IMG/VR virus record: IMGVR_UViG_3300042691_029496 | Span: 1-43,219 of that record | Strand: one strand, 5' to 3' | DNA from: a virus | Length of the DNA stretch: 43,219 nucleotides | Part shown: positions 26,001 to 33,175 of the stretch, in pieces | How the letters are laid out: every line of letters begins with the position of its first letter | Position numbering within the stretch: position 1 is the first letter of the stretch | Translations under genes and position numbers: made by a program | Notes under the pieces: generated by a model | What the model was told of the DNA's origin: nothing | Database searches by the model: none | What the model saw: only the letters and a program-made list of their open reading frames with translations

Positions 26001-29000
26001 ACGATCAAGGCTGGCGGTCGCGACACTGTCGGCCTTGTAGACACCGCTACTGGCGTGTTTCCAAAATTTGAGAGTGGATCGTTCGGCGGCTCGCGTCTGG
26101 ACGAAGTGGTCGGCAAAGAGATCGCGGACAAGATCCTGGCGGCGAAGTCAGGCACCCTGTCAGGCGAAGGTCTCAAGGTCGGCGGCGAAGGCATGAAGAC
26201 CTTCTACGACACCATCGTGCCCACGACGCTGAAGAAGCTGCTGCCGAAGCTGGGTGGCGGGCAGATGGCGACGGTCGGTGTGAGCGGCAAGGTCTCTGTT
26301 ACAGCCAAGAAGATGGGCACCATGTTGATCCCGGGGTACAGCAAGGACGCTTTCCTGCAGCAACCCGGCTTCGACGTCACCGACGCCATGCGCGAGAAGG
26401 TGGCCGGCGGCGTGCCGCTGTTCAGCCCGGATCGCGCCCAGACCGAGACGCCCGAGTTCAAGGGGTGGTTTGGCAACTCCAAGGTGGTGAACGGCATCGG
26501 TCGGCCGAGAGTCGTCTACCACGGCACCGCGGGCGACTTCAGCATCTTCGACGTCAATCGCGCCGGCCAGACCTACGGCCGGAAAGGTGAGCGAGCCTTC
26601 TTCTTCACAGGGAGAATTGAGACCGCAGAGTCCGCAGCCGATGACGCAACCGGGCTTTCGACCTACGCCGAGAAGTACGAGAACCAGGGCTTTGGTCGCG
26701 TCGACGACTTCTATGACGAAGGCTACGACGAAGGCCCGCAAGATTTCACTTCCCTGTACAACGGCGGGCAGAACATCATGCCCGTGTACTTGTCACTACA
26801 GAATCCGCTGATCGTCGACGCCCGCTGGGGCTACGGGGCTGGCACGGAGTTTGAGTTTGGGCCAGAGGATCCCACGAGGATGATTGAGCGGGCCAAGCGC
26901 GAGGGCCACGATGGCATCATCATTCGCGGCAAGTACCGGAACCACGAACAGATCGCGCGCATCAACAACAATAGTTGGCTGAGCGACGCAGAGAAGAAGA
27001 AGTACCTGGACGCCATCGCTCGCGAAGACGCGCGCAAGCAGCAGACCGACAACTACTTCATCGCCTTCCGGCCCGACCAGATCAAGTCGGCGATCGGCAA
27101 TATCGGCGCGTTCGGTCAGCGACCAGTTACCGCCGAAGAGGCGGCTCGGTTCGGCATGGGCGAGATGGAGGCCAACTTCCGCCAGTACGAAGGCGACATC
27201 CGCTTCAGCGCAGACCGCGACTACGAGCCCGAGAGCACGGTCAAGGCCTACAAGCTCTTCCGCACCTCGCCGCGCGAGCCTGGCAAGCTGTTCCCGCTGT
27301 TCGTCAACGCCGACAAGCCGGTGCCGATGGATGAGTGGCTGCGCGCCGAAGAGGGCCCCGCGGCCGCCGGCGGCAAGGTCAAGTCCAAGCTCGGCCCGCT
27401 CGCCTACCGCCCGGGCTGGCACGCCGGCGATCTGCCCGTCGCCACGCACATCGGCATGAAGGCCAAGCCGAGCGACAAGAAGCCCACGCTGCGCAACCCC
27501 GAGCACGTCTGGGCCGAGGTGATGTTCGCCGCCGATGTCGACTGGCAAGAGGAGGCCAACAAGCGCGGCACCAACGCCCAGGGCAAGCTGGTGCCGGTCA
27601 AGGCGCACATCACCGACCAGGTGCCGGAGGGCGGCTTCTACCGCTACAAGACCAACCCGAACATGACGGGCAACTGGCTGATCGGCGGCGAGATGAAGGT
27701 CACCCGCGTGCTGTCGGACGCGGAGGTCAAGCGCATCAACGACAGGGCCGGCGTCGCCGACCTGCCGCGCGAGAAGCCGCTGAACCTCAAGGCGCTCGGC
27801 TTTGCGGTGCGCAAGTCAGAGGACCGCGACAGCGGCGAGATCACCATTGACCTCTCTGCCGACAAGCCATCCAGGGACAAGGCCAAGGCATGGGTAGCCA
27901 AGGTGAATGAGATGTTCCCCCGCAACCCAATGAACGGGCGCCAGCGCGTGATGATGTTCGGCGAAGACGACATGGTCATCTTCGAGCTGGACGACAGCGT
28001 GACCGTGCCGGGCGCCACTGAGGTCAAGTGGTTCCAGGCGTATCCGCTGCGCAGCGGCAACGGCACCAAGGGCATGCAGGAGCTGCAGCGCCTGGCGGCC
28101 GAGGACAACATGCCGCTGACGCTGTACCCATGGGACAAGGGCCGGGTCAGCCAGGCGGCCCTGACCAAGTTCTACAAGAAGAACGGGTTTACGCCAATCC
28201 GCAAGGGCGGTAAAGATCTGGTGTGGCGGCCGGAGCCCGAGATCACCAAGTCCGCCGACCGCCCCTGGTTCGACGACCTGAGCGAGCTCAAGATCTCGAC
28301 CAACTACCAGCTCGGCGACCTGCTCAAGACGAGCAAGAAGCTGAACTGGTGGGATCGCTCGGTCGGCACGCAGTACAACATCGCGCAGAAGCATCCGCAG
28401 TTCAAGCGCGTGTTCGACGCCGTGCAGCGTTTCATCAACGACGTTTCGGCCTACGCCACGCGCGCCGCTGATCTGGCGCCCACCATCCTGCCCAAGCTCG
28501 AGACGATCAAGGACATCGCCAAGAGCCCGCTGTCGGCCGAGGACGTCAAGGCCCTGCGCGAGCCGATCTTCGGCGGCACGCTGAAGTACACCCGCGATGA
28601 CGAGGGCAACATCATCGAGACCGATGACGTGTCGACGGCTGGCGTGGTGTTCACCAACGACGAGCTGCGCGACCTGTTTGGCCTGAACGATCGGCAGGTC
28701 GGCCTGTACCGCGAGTTCCGCCGGGCGACCAACAAGAGCCTGACCGACCTGGCTGTCTCCGACATGCTGCGCTACCTGGGCACGGACGGGGCCGGCGTGC
28801 GGCAGCGTGCGCTCGAGGCGACCAACCTGGACGGCGCACTCAACGCCATGGTCGCGCACCTGGACCAGCTCATCGAACAGAACCCGCAGCGGGCCAAGGT
28901 CCTCGAGGACAGCAAGCGCGCGATCAAGGAGAAGGCTGGCCAGGCCATCGGCTTGATGGCTCGCGGCTACGCCCCGTTGTCTCGCTTCGGCCAGTTCACG

Positions 29001-30983
29001 GTCTACGCCGTCGGCAAGGATGGCGAGCAGCTCTACTTCTCGATGTTCGAGAACGAGCGCGACGCCAACAAGATGGCCCGTGAGATGCGCGAGCAGTACC
29101 CCGAGGCGACCGTCACCACGGGCACCATGAGCCAGGAGAGCTACAAGCTCTTCAGTGGCGTGACGCCCGAGACGCTGGCGCTGTTCGGCGAGAGCCTGGG
29201 CCTGGAAGAGTCCGGCGTCGACGCCAAGTCGGAGGTGTTCCAGGCCTACCTCAAGATGGCCAAGACCAACCGCTCGGCCATGAAGCGCCTGATCCAGCGC
29301 AAGGGCATCGACGGCTTCAGCGAGGACGCCGGGCGCGTCCTGGCGGGCTTCGTCTACAGCAACGCACGGCAGATCTCCACCAACCTGCACGCGGGCGAGA
29401 TCAGCCGCTCGGCCTCGGAGGTGACTGACGGCGATGTCAAGGACGCAGCCATCCGCCTGATGGAGTACATCCAGAACCCGCAGGAGGAGGCGCAAGCCAT
29501 CCGTGGCCTGCTGTTCACGCAGTTCATCGGCGGCTCGATCGCGTCGGCCCTGGTCAACATGACCCAGCCGTTCACGATGACGCTGCCGTACCTGGCCCAG
29601 TTCGACGGCGCCACCGGCGCGTCCAAGCGCATGGCGGACGCGGTCACGCTGGTCTCTCGCGGCATTCGCAACGACGACGACCTGCAGAAGGCGCTCAAGC
29701 GGGGCGAAGAGCTCGGCATCGTCAGCCCGCAGGAAGTCCACCAGCTGATGGCTCAGGCTCAGGGCCGGGGCTCGCTGCAAAGCGGCGACGGCACCAAGAT
29801 GGGCGACGCCGCGGCCAAGGTCAACAACAGCATGGCCAAGCTGGGCCTGGTCTGGGGCAAGCTGTTCTCGGCGGCCGAGCAGTTCAACCGCCGCGTGACC
29901 TTCATCGCTGCTTACAAGCTGGCGCGCGACCAGGGCATGGCCGACCCGATGGCGTTCGCTGAGCAGGCGATCGCCGAGACCCAGGGCGTCTACAACAAGG
30001 GCAACAAGCCGAAGTGGGCACGCGGTGCGGTCGGCGGCACGCTCTTCACGTTCAAGCAGTATTCGATCAGCTACGTCGAGTTCCTGCGCCGCATGTGGGG
30101 CAACGGTCCCGAGGGCAAGAAGGCCGTCGGCCTGGCGCTGGGCGTACTGTTCCTGACCGCTGGCATGAGCGGCCTGCCCGGCATGGACGACCTGGACGAC
30201 GTGATCGACGGCTTCATGCAGCGCGTGCTCAACCGCAGCTTCGACAGCAAGCAGGCAAAGAAGGAATTCTTCGCGTCGCTCCTGGGCCAGGCCGGCGCCG
30301 AGTTCGTAATGAGCGGCCTGTCTGGTCTGCCGGGCATGCCAATCGACTTCTCGGGTCGCATGGGCCTGGGCAACCTGTTCCCGGGCACGGGAACCCTCAC
30401 CAAGAAGGCCGACTACGGCCGCGACTTCCTCGAGGTCCTGGGCCCGGCCGGCACGCTGTTCGCCAACGCCGGCACCGCGCTGGCCAGCCTGGCCCAAGGC
30501 GAGGTCAAGAAGGCCGCCGAGGTGCTGGCGCCCGTGGCCGCGCAGAACGCGCTCAAGGCGGTGGACATGGCGCAGATGGGTTACTACCGCGACATGAAGG
30601 GCCGCAAGGTCGTCGACACCGACGGGTGGGACGCGCTGGCCAAGTCCATCGGCTTCCAGCCGCGCGCCGTGGCCCAGGTGCAGGGCGCCACGATGACCCA
30701 GACGAACCTGGTCGGCCAGAACAAGCTGCGCGAGACCGAGATCGCAGACAAGTGGGCACGCGGCCGCATCGAGCGCAAGCCTGACCTCGTCCAGGAGGCC
30801 AAGGAAGAGCTCGCCGACTGGAACCGCAAGAACCCGGAGAGCAAGATCAGGATCGACGAGTCGCAGATCAACAAGCGCGTGCAAGAGGCCAACAAGACCA
30901 AGGCCCAGCGCATCGCCGCCACCGCGCCGAAGGAGATCCGCAACGCGGTCAAGAAGCAGCTCGAGTCCGAGGGCGCCCAGTGA
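23058..30983 (+). CDS. Giant polyvalent protein 2 (two ART-like and two GNAT-like modules, PLxRFG C-terminal region)
   Basis: 2641 residues. After a helical N-terminus, residues about 214-393 form an ADP-ribosyltransferase-like module (FHGT with H238). Residues about 398-545 are a GNAT domain with acetyl-CoA loop RRMGIGTEL near 480. Residues about 550-1120 are a long polyvalent-protein region (YGQYTLPGGENYREVLL, LFVEELQSDWGQEG). Residues about 1131-1387 are a second ART-like module (YHGT, H1155). A further unnamed module spans about 1388-1590, and a second GNAT-like segment about 1592-1730. From 1730 to the end lies the PLxRFG region, with PLSRFG at 1973-1978. It has hydrophobic stretches near 2150-2180 and 2354-2375 that may be membrane segments. 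ART modules with HG(T/S) resemble the PARP-like class. The protein is probably packaged and injected. Confidence 0.85.
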   Translation: MSTLKISGCMSVVKDMSDLDRDALLARLDQYRADGVPVERAQIMAAADTLAELEDERREFMRLLKEQHPEIFTVTAPEAKTLPRGYVGPVTDEEREQGLLVGRLEDESNQAWSAGRKKVEADTTRRITENMRRAGEVDEETVEQVARTVAFQQMAPGREYDPETHPYFQAYREAAEKVQSARAALQEMRNARIGPPEFESMRQLADFDRAQTRTPAFQRWFKNSKVVDAKGRPLIVFHGTNKDLTEFNTVREAGAVRNNNWFGQLGSWFAAPQPGSEGYEEGSAEATADVFAEMRGDEGSVVYPAYLSIQNPYEIEGYEALTEERDDAGGAAAFRARLVSQGYDGVVVRESDTDGGQYRDDWVAFYPTQIKSAIGNSGDFAADNPDITKSADRQIDSPEFKRDKRFNNAAEIWRELRNAPDPSGQVVFYSDTFEPVGPDERAVFARVDGRVVGYVLSDETIPGLRKNTLAWTDIEVAANWRRMGIGTELYARAMDAAKSEGKRFKMSSKTADGRKFFPRAMDAYESRGDQDSGEFSWNPDIRRSADRTPLGFYSALARGLQDAPIKSAPAGAWKTAIKGLLNKGAVKADEVEWTGINDWLDLEGQPKPVYESGYGLIDEHQNEDGTWQQVDDLGAYFRTKDEAESAITDELRQASEKWAQKEGVKSRITVKSFDNLDLGKTVTPKITKEQVAQYLEQGGVRVEESVLGGGGDPGYVGNLHADQSDSGDWYVVDDENRVIEGPFENEVDADAAMTAGRSAAATKYGQYTLPGGENYREVLLTLPGVDAKTQRLLDEERYLVLSPEDQAKVDAAKKKAGVQYRSSHWDQPNVLAHIRVNDRTDADGNRVLFVEELQSDWGQEGKRRGFDEVGKGWSAKKDEDGRWDIYDARGEYHSTVDASSEAAAIGMIAGRNGAIPSAPFVTKTEGWLNLALKRVMVMAAEGGYDKVAFVNGEQSAERYDLSKQVDEISWRPASAENRATVTIKAGGRDTVGLVDTATGVFPKFESGSFGGSRLDEVVGKEIADKILAAKSGTLSGEGLKVGGEGMKTFYDTIVPTTLKKLLPKLGGGQMATVGVSGKVSVTAKKMGTMLIPGYSKDAFLQQPGFDVTDAMREKVAGGVPLFSPDRAQTETPEFKGWFGNSKVVNGIGRPRVVYHGTAGDFSIFDVNRAGQTYGRKGERAFFFTGRIETAESAADDATGLSTYAEKYENQGFGRVDDFYDEGYDEGPQDFTSLYNGGQNIMPVYLSLQNPLIVDARWGYGAGTEFEFGPEDPTRMIERAKREGHDGIIIRGKYRNHEQIARINNNSWLSDAEKKKYLDAIAREDARKQQTDNYFIAFRPDQIKSAIGNIGAFGQRPVTAEEAARFGMGEMEANFRQYEGDIRFSADRDYEPESTVKAYKLFRTSPREPGKLFPLFVNADKPVPMDEWLRAEEGPAAAGGKVKSKLGPLAYRPGWHAGDLPVATHIGMKAKPSDKKPTLRNPEHVWAEVMFAADVDWQEEANKRGTNAQGKLVPVKAHITDQVPEGGFYRYKTNPNMTGNWLIGGEMKVTRVLSDAEVKRINDRAGVADLPREKPLNLKALGFAVRKSEDRDSGEITIDLSADKPSRDKAKAWVAKVNEMFPRNPMNGRQRVMMFGEDDMVIFELDDSVTVPGATEVKWFQAYPLRSGNGTKGMQELQRLAAEDNMPLTLYPWDKGRVSQAALTKFYKKNGFTPIRKGGKDLVWRPEPEITKSADRPWFDDLSELKISTNYQLGDLLKTSKKLNWWDRSVGTQYNIAQKHPQFKRVFDAVQRFINDVSAYATRAADLAPTILPKLETIKDIAKSPLSAEDVKALREPIFGGTLKYTRDDEGNIIETDDVSTAGVVFTNDELRDLFGLNDRQVGLYREFRRATNKSLTDLAVSDMLRYLGTDGAGVRQRALEATNLDGALNAMVAHLDQLIEQNPQRAKVLEDSKRAIKEKAGQAIGLMARGYAPLSRFGQFTVYAVGKDGEQLYFSMFENERDANKMAREMREQYPEATVTTGTMSQESYKLFSGVTPETLALFGESLGLEESGVDAKSEVFQAYLKMAKTNRSAMKRLIQRKGIDGFSEDAGRVLAGFVYSNARQISTNLHAGEISRSASEVTDGDVKDAAIRLMEYIQNPQEEAQAIRGLLFTQFIGGSIASALVNMTQPFTMTLPYLAQFDGATGASKRMADAVTLVSRGIRNDDDLQKALKRGEELGIVSPQEVHQLMAQAQGRGSLQSGDGTKMGDAAAKVNNSMAKLGLVWGKLFSAAEQFNRRVTFIAAYKLARDQGMADPMAFAEQAIAETQGVYNKGNKPKWARGAVGGTLFTFKQYSISYVEFLRRMWGNGPEGKKAVGLALGVLFLTAGMSGLPGMDDLDDVIDGFMQRVLNRSFDSKQAKKEFFASLLGQAGAEFVMSGLSGLPGMPIDFSGRMGLGNLFPGTGTLTKKADYGRDFLEVLGPAGTLFANAGTALASLAQGEVKKAAEVLAPVAAQNALKAVDMAQMGYYRDMKGRKVVDTDGWDALAKSIGFQPRAVAQVQGATMTQTNLVGQNKLRETEIADKWARGRIERKPDLVQEAKEELADWNRKNPESKIRIDESQINKRVQEANKTKAQRIAATAPKEIRNAVKKQLESEGAQ

Positions 30984-30991
30984 TGTGACGC

Positions 30992-31013
30992 TGCGAAGTG
31001 TCGGCACTTCGCA
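30992..31013 (+). other. Perfect 9-bp hairpin after the late operon
   Basis: TGCGAAGTG-TCGG-CACTTCGCA begins 9 bases after the last late stop codon. It has a 9-bp perfect stem and a 4-base loop but no T-run. It probably protects the 3' end of the late mRNA or pauses polymerase ahead of the terminator 21 bases further on. Confidence 0.6.
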
Positions 31014-31033
31014 AGCATTGATGACGATTCGCA

Positions 31034-31058
31034 ACCGCCCTTCGGGGCGGTCTTTTTT
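31034..31058 (+). terminator. Rho-independent terminator of the late operon
   Basis: ACCGCCC-TTCG-GGGCGGT forms a 7-bp GC-rich stem with a stable UUCG-type tetraloop, followed by TCTTTTTT at 31051-31058. It closes the rightward virion transcription unit and separates it from the integration module. Confidence 0.88.
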
Positions 31059-31093
31059 CGTTGCGTCAACGCGACGGTTCCGTAGAATCGGCG

Positions 31094-31210
31094 GTGCACA
31101 TCCTCTGCGGCATCTTCATTCTGATCGGCCTGCTCGCGCTGGCGGCTTCGCATCCAGGGCTTGCCGTTGTGATTGGCGCTGGGCTTTGCGTGCTTTGGAG
31201 CGCATCCTGA
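31094..31210 (+). CDS. Possible 38-residue hydrophobic membrane peptide
   Basis: GTG 31094 opens a 38-codon frame: MHILCGIFILIGLLALAAS, a short turn (HPG), then LAVVIGAGLCVLW and a TGA at 31208-31210. It reads as two short hydrophobic segments, a helical hairpin. A TAGAAT (5 of 6 to the -10 consensus) lies at 31083-31088, only 6 bases upstream, with a weak TTGCGT 16 bases before it. If that promoter is real the message would be nearly leaderless. There is no clear ribosome site. Its place between the late terminator and attP would suit a small prophage-expressed gene, but it could be chance. Confidence 0.3.
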   Translation: MHILCGIFILIGLLALAASHPGLAVVIGAGLCVLWSAS

Positions 31211-31240
31211 GTGGTTCGCAGCTAAGCGCTTGACTGGCAA

Positions 31241-31297
31241 GGACCCGCACGGCCTGCAAAGCCGTCCAGGCCCGTTCGATTCGGGTCCCCGCCTCCA
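31241..31297 (+). other. attP-like site: 3' segment of tRNA-Cys(GCA)
   Basis: Bases 31249-31265 fold as an anticodon arm (ACGGC-CTGCAAA-GCCGT, anticodon GCA). Bases 70-86 of this hundred form a T-arm (GCCCG-TTCGATT-CGGGT). CCCCGCC at 31287-31293 is the acceptor 3' strand, then discriminator T and CCA at 31295-31297. No matching GGCGGGG acceptor or D-arm lies upstream, so this is a 3' fragment, not a tRNA gene. Phage integrases often use tRNA 3' ends, and int starts 162 bases downstream. GGACCCG at 31241-31247 can pair with CGGGTCC at 31282-31288. Confidence 0.75.
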
Positions 31298-31346
31298 ATC
31301 GATTCAATGACTTGCGTCGCCAAGCTCGCGCTCACCCGCCTCGCTC

Positions 31347-31449
31347 CGGCCTCAGTTCGGCCTCAAAACCACACGTTTTTGTGGTTGAACCACATGTAGA
31401 CTTCCCTTCTTTCCGCTGCAGGCGTAAGCTAAAACCACACCTCACCACA
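31347..31449 (+). promoter_or_regulatory. Repeats and palindrome upstream of int (possible arm-type or operator sites)
   Basis: AAAACCACAC occurs identically at 31365-31374 and 31431-31440. AACCACA also occurs at 31388-31394, and inverted at 31380-31386, giving the perfect palindrome TGTGGTT-G-AACCACA at 31380-31394. ACCACA recurs at 31444-31449. CGGCCTCA is repeated at 31347-31354 and 31358-31365, 11 bases apart, about one helical turn. Short direct repeats between attP and int fit arm-type integrase or excisionase sites; the palindrome could be an operator for int. No strong promoter hexamers are visible. Confidence 0.55.
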
Positions 31450-31458
31450 GGAGTGGCC

Positions 31459-32598
31459 ATGGGCGTTCGCAAGACACCGAGCGGGAAGTTCGAGCTGCGC
31501 ATCACGCATCGCCTGCTGCCGAAGGCGGTGTATCTCACGTTCACCAGCGAGGATGCTGCGCTCGCATACGGCACCCAGGCGCGTGAGCTGCTCGATTCTG
31601 GCGTCGTGCCGGCTGGCCTGGTGGAAGAGAAGAAGGCGCCCACGCAAACGCTGCACAGCGTGATCCGCGCGTGGCAGGCGCATGGCCAGCTCTCGATCAC
31701 GGACGACGACATCCTCGACGTGCTCATTGCAGAGATCGGCTCGCTCAAGATGTCGGAGCTCACATACGCCTGGTGCGAGAAGTGGGTCCGGGACATGAAG
31801 CTCAAAGCCAACCTCGCGCCCGGCACCATTCGCAAGCGCATCGGCGCCCTGGCGCGCTGCATCGACTGGGAGCTCAGGAAGTCGCCGGATGTGCTGGTCG
31901 GGAACCCGCTGCGCTCACTGCCGCGTGGTTCCGCGACGTACAGCGCCAAGGACGCCGCCGAGGCAAAGAAGCTGGGCAAGGTGGCGCGCGAGGACAAGGT
32001 CCGCGATCGCCGCCTGCGCAAGGGCGAGCTCGAGTCGATTCTTGCGGCGCTGTCCGGCGCCAAGCGCGAAGACCGCCAGCGCCCCCTCGAGCCTGACGCA
32101 GACCTGCGAGATCTCTTCCTGCTGATTCTGCACACCGGCCTGCGCCTGCGTGAGGCATACACGATCCAGGCGGACTGGGTGGGCGATCGCTCGCTCCGCG
32201 TGAAGAGCACAAAGCAGTGGCACGGACGCGAGGCCTGGCGCGACGTCCCGATGGTCAAGGAGATCCGGTCGATGATGGCCCGTCGGGCCGCCAATGCGCC
32301 CGCTGGCGGGCTTATTTTCCCGTGGTGGGACGGAGACCCCGAAACGCTCGACACAGTGACTGCGCGGCTTTCTCGCCGCTTTGGCGTGCTGTTCGACTAC
32401 GCCAGGTGCCCGGACCTCACCGAGCACGACTTGCGCCACGAGGCCACCTGCCGCTGGTATGAGATGCGCGACAAGCGAGGGCACTGGTTGTTCCGCGAAG
32501 CCGAGATCGAGAAGATCATGGGCTGGAAGCCGGGCAGCCCGATGGCTGGGCGCTACGCCTCATTCCGGGCCGAGGATCTCGCAGACAGGCTGGGTTAG
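31459..32598 (+). CDS. int: Tyrosine recombinase (phage integrase)
   Basis: 379 residues from ATG 31459, preceded by AGGAG; the longer frame from 31312 would run through the repeats and is rejected. Residues 1-60 form an arm-binding-like domain (VRKTPSGKFELRIT). A helical core-binding domain follows, about 65-190 (MSELTYAWCEKW, GTIRKRIGALARCIDWEL). The catalytic domain has R229 (HTGLRLRE), H323-x-x-R326 (EHDLRH) and nucleophile Y366 (GRYASF); the usual second-last His is replaced by W356 (MGWKPG). It integrates the phage at attP, probably into tRNA-Cys. Its stop overlaps that of the convergent excisionase-like gene by 4 bases. Confidence 0.92.
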   Translation: MGVRKTPSGKFELRITHRLLPKAVYLTFTSEDAALAYGTQARELLDSGVVPAGLVEEKKAPTQTLHSVIRAWQAHGQLSITDDDILDVLIAEIGSLKMSELTYAWCEKWVRDMKLKANLAPGTIRKRIGALARCIDWELRKSPDVLVGNPLRSLPRGSATYSAKDAAEAKKLGKVAREDKVRDRRLRKGELESILAALSGAKREDRQRPLEPDADLRDLFLLILHTGLRLREAYTIQADWVGDRSLRVKSTKQWHGREAWRDVPMVKEIRSMMARRAANAPAGGLIFPWWDGDPETLDTVTARLSRRFGVLFDYARCPDLTEHDLRHEATCRWYEMRDKRGHWLFREAEIEKIMGWKPGSPMAGRYASFRAEDLADRLG

Positions 32599-32858
32599 CG
32601 CCCGGCCATACCGGTGTAGCCGTCGGTCTTGGGGAGCTCCGGCGGTTCGCGTCGCTTGCGCATGATGCGCCTGGGCTCGCGCCGATCGCGTGCCTCCTCG
32701 AGTGCCTTCTCGTTCAGTCGATCGCGCAGCGCGTCGGCCGGGATCACCCAGCTCCTGCCGAACTTGACGCCTGGCAGGTCGCCGGCGTTGATGCGCTCGG
32801 CCACGATCTCTTCGGTGCAGCCGAGCAGCTCGGCCACCTGGGCGACGTTGTAGATCAC
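32595..32858 (-). CDS. Excisionase-like HTH DNA-binding protein
   Basis: 87 residues. Residues 1-50 (YNVAQVAELLGCTEEIVAERINAGDLPG-VKFGRSWVIPADAL) match the MerR-like winged-helix fold of excisionase-family proteins (HTH_17). The C-terminus is strongly basic and Pro-rich, with RRIMRKRREPPELPK, and could contact DNA backbone. It lies at the promoter-distal end of the early operon, tail to tail with int. Its start overlaps the upstream gene stop (ATGA). A role in controlling excision, or in transcription of the integration region, is likely but not shown. Confidence 0.8.
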   Translation of the reverse strand: MIYNVAQVAELLGCTEEIVAERINAGDLPGVKFGRSWVIPADALRDRLNEKALEEARDRREPRRIMRKRREPPELPKTDGYTGMAGR

Positions 32859-33175
32859 TTCGGCTCCGGTATGCGAATGGCTACGCGCTCACCCGTTCCG
32901 GCCGTGCTGATGTAGGCGGTGATGCACCAGTCGCCGGCCTTGAGTGAGGGGTCGAACCTGTGGATCGTGGCCAGCGGGTGCTTGCGGTTGAACTCGATCA
33001 CCTGCGGCTCGCTGTCCGCCCAGCACTCGGCGACGATCAGGCAGAGTGGCGCCGCGTGTCCGACGACGTAGCTGCGCGGGTAGACATGGCGCACCCCACC
33101 AACGAGCCTGACCTTGTTCTTCTTGCACCAGGCCTTGACGGCCGCGACGGCGTCGCGCTGCTGCTTGGTGGCCAT
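32855..33175 (-). CDS. Early-operon protein of unknown function
   Basis: 106 residues from ATG 33175, which overlaps the stop of the upstream gene. The longer frame is rejected because it overlies that gene. The N-terminus (ATKQQRDAVAAVKAWCKKNK) is a basic helix. The rest is beta-like with a Cys/Trp-rich middle (APLCLIVAECWADSEPQVIEF) and an IHRFDPSLKAGDWCITAYI segment. I do not recognise a family. Tight coupling on both sides supports it being a real gene. Confidence 0.72.
   Translation of the reverse strand: MATKQQRDAVAAVKAWCKKNKVRLVGGVRHVYPRSYVVGHAAPLCLIVAECWADSEPQVIEFNRKHPLATIHRFDPSLKAGDWCITAYISTAGTGERVAIRIPEPK

Noticed and set aside
26966-26979. Further CAAC...GTTG palindrome-like sequence
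   Set aside because: Explained by Asn-rich codons; spacing differs from the intergenic motif.
27816-31034. Very long minus-strand open frames opposite the giant and repeat genes (also 9380-11908, 20552-22945, 5683-7485, 13622-15220)
   Set aside because: They mirror GC-rich codons of well-supported plus-strand genes, have Arg/Gly/Val/Ala-rich unnatural composition and no recognisable domain.
31241-31297. Complete tRNA-Cys gene
   Set aside because: The 5' acceptor strand and D-arm are missing; only the 3' part from the anticodon arm on is tRNA.
31312-31458. N-terminal extension of the integrase from 31312
   Set aside because: It would code through repeats and a palindrome, has no ribosome site, and ATG 31459 has AGGAG at correct spacing.
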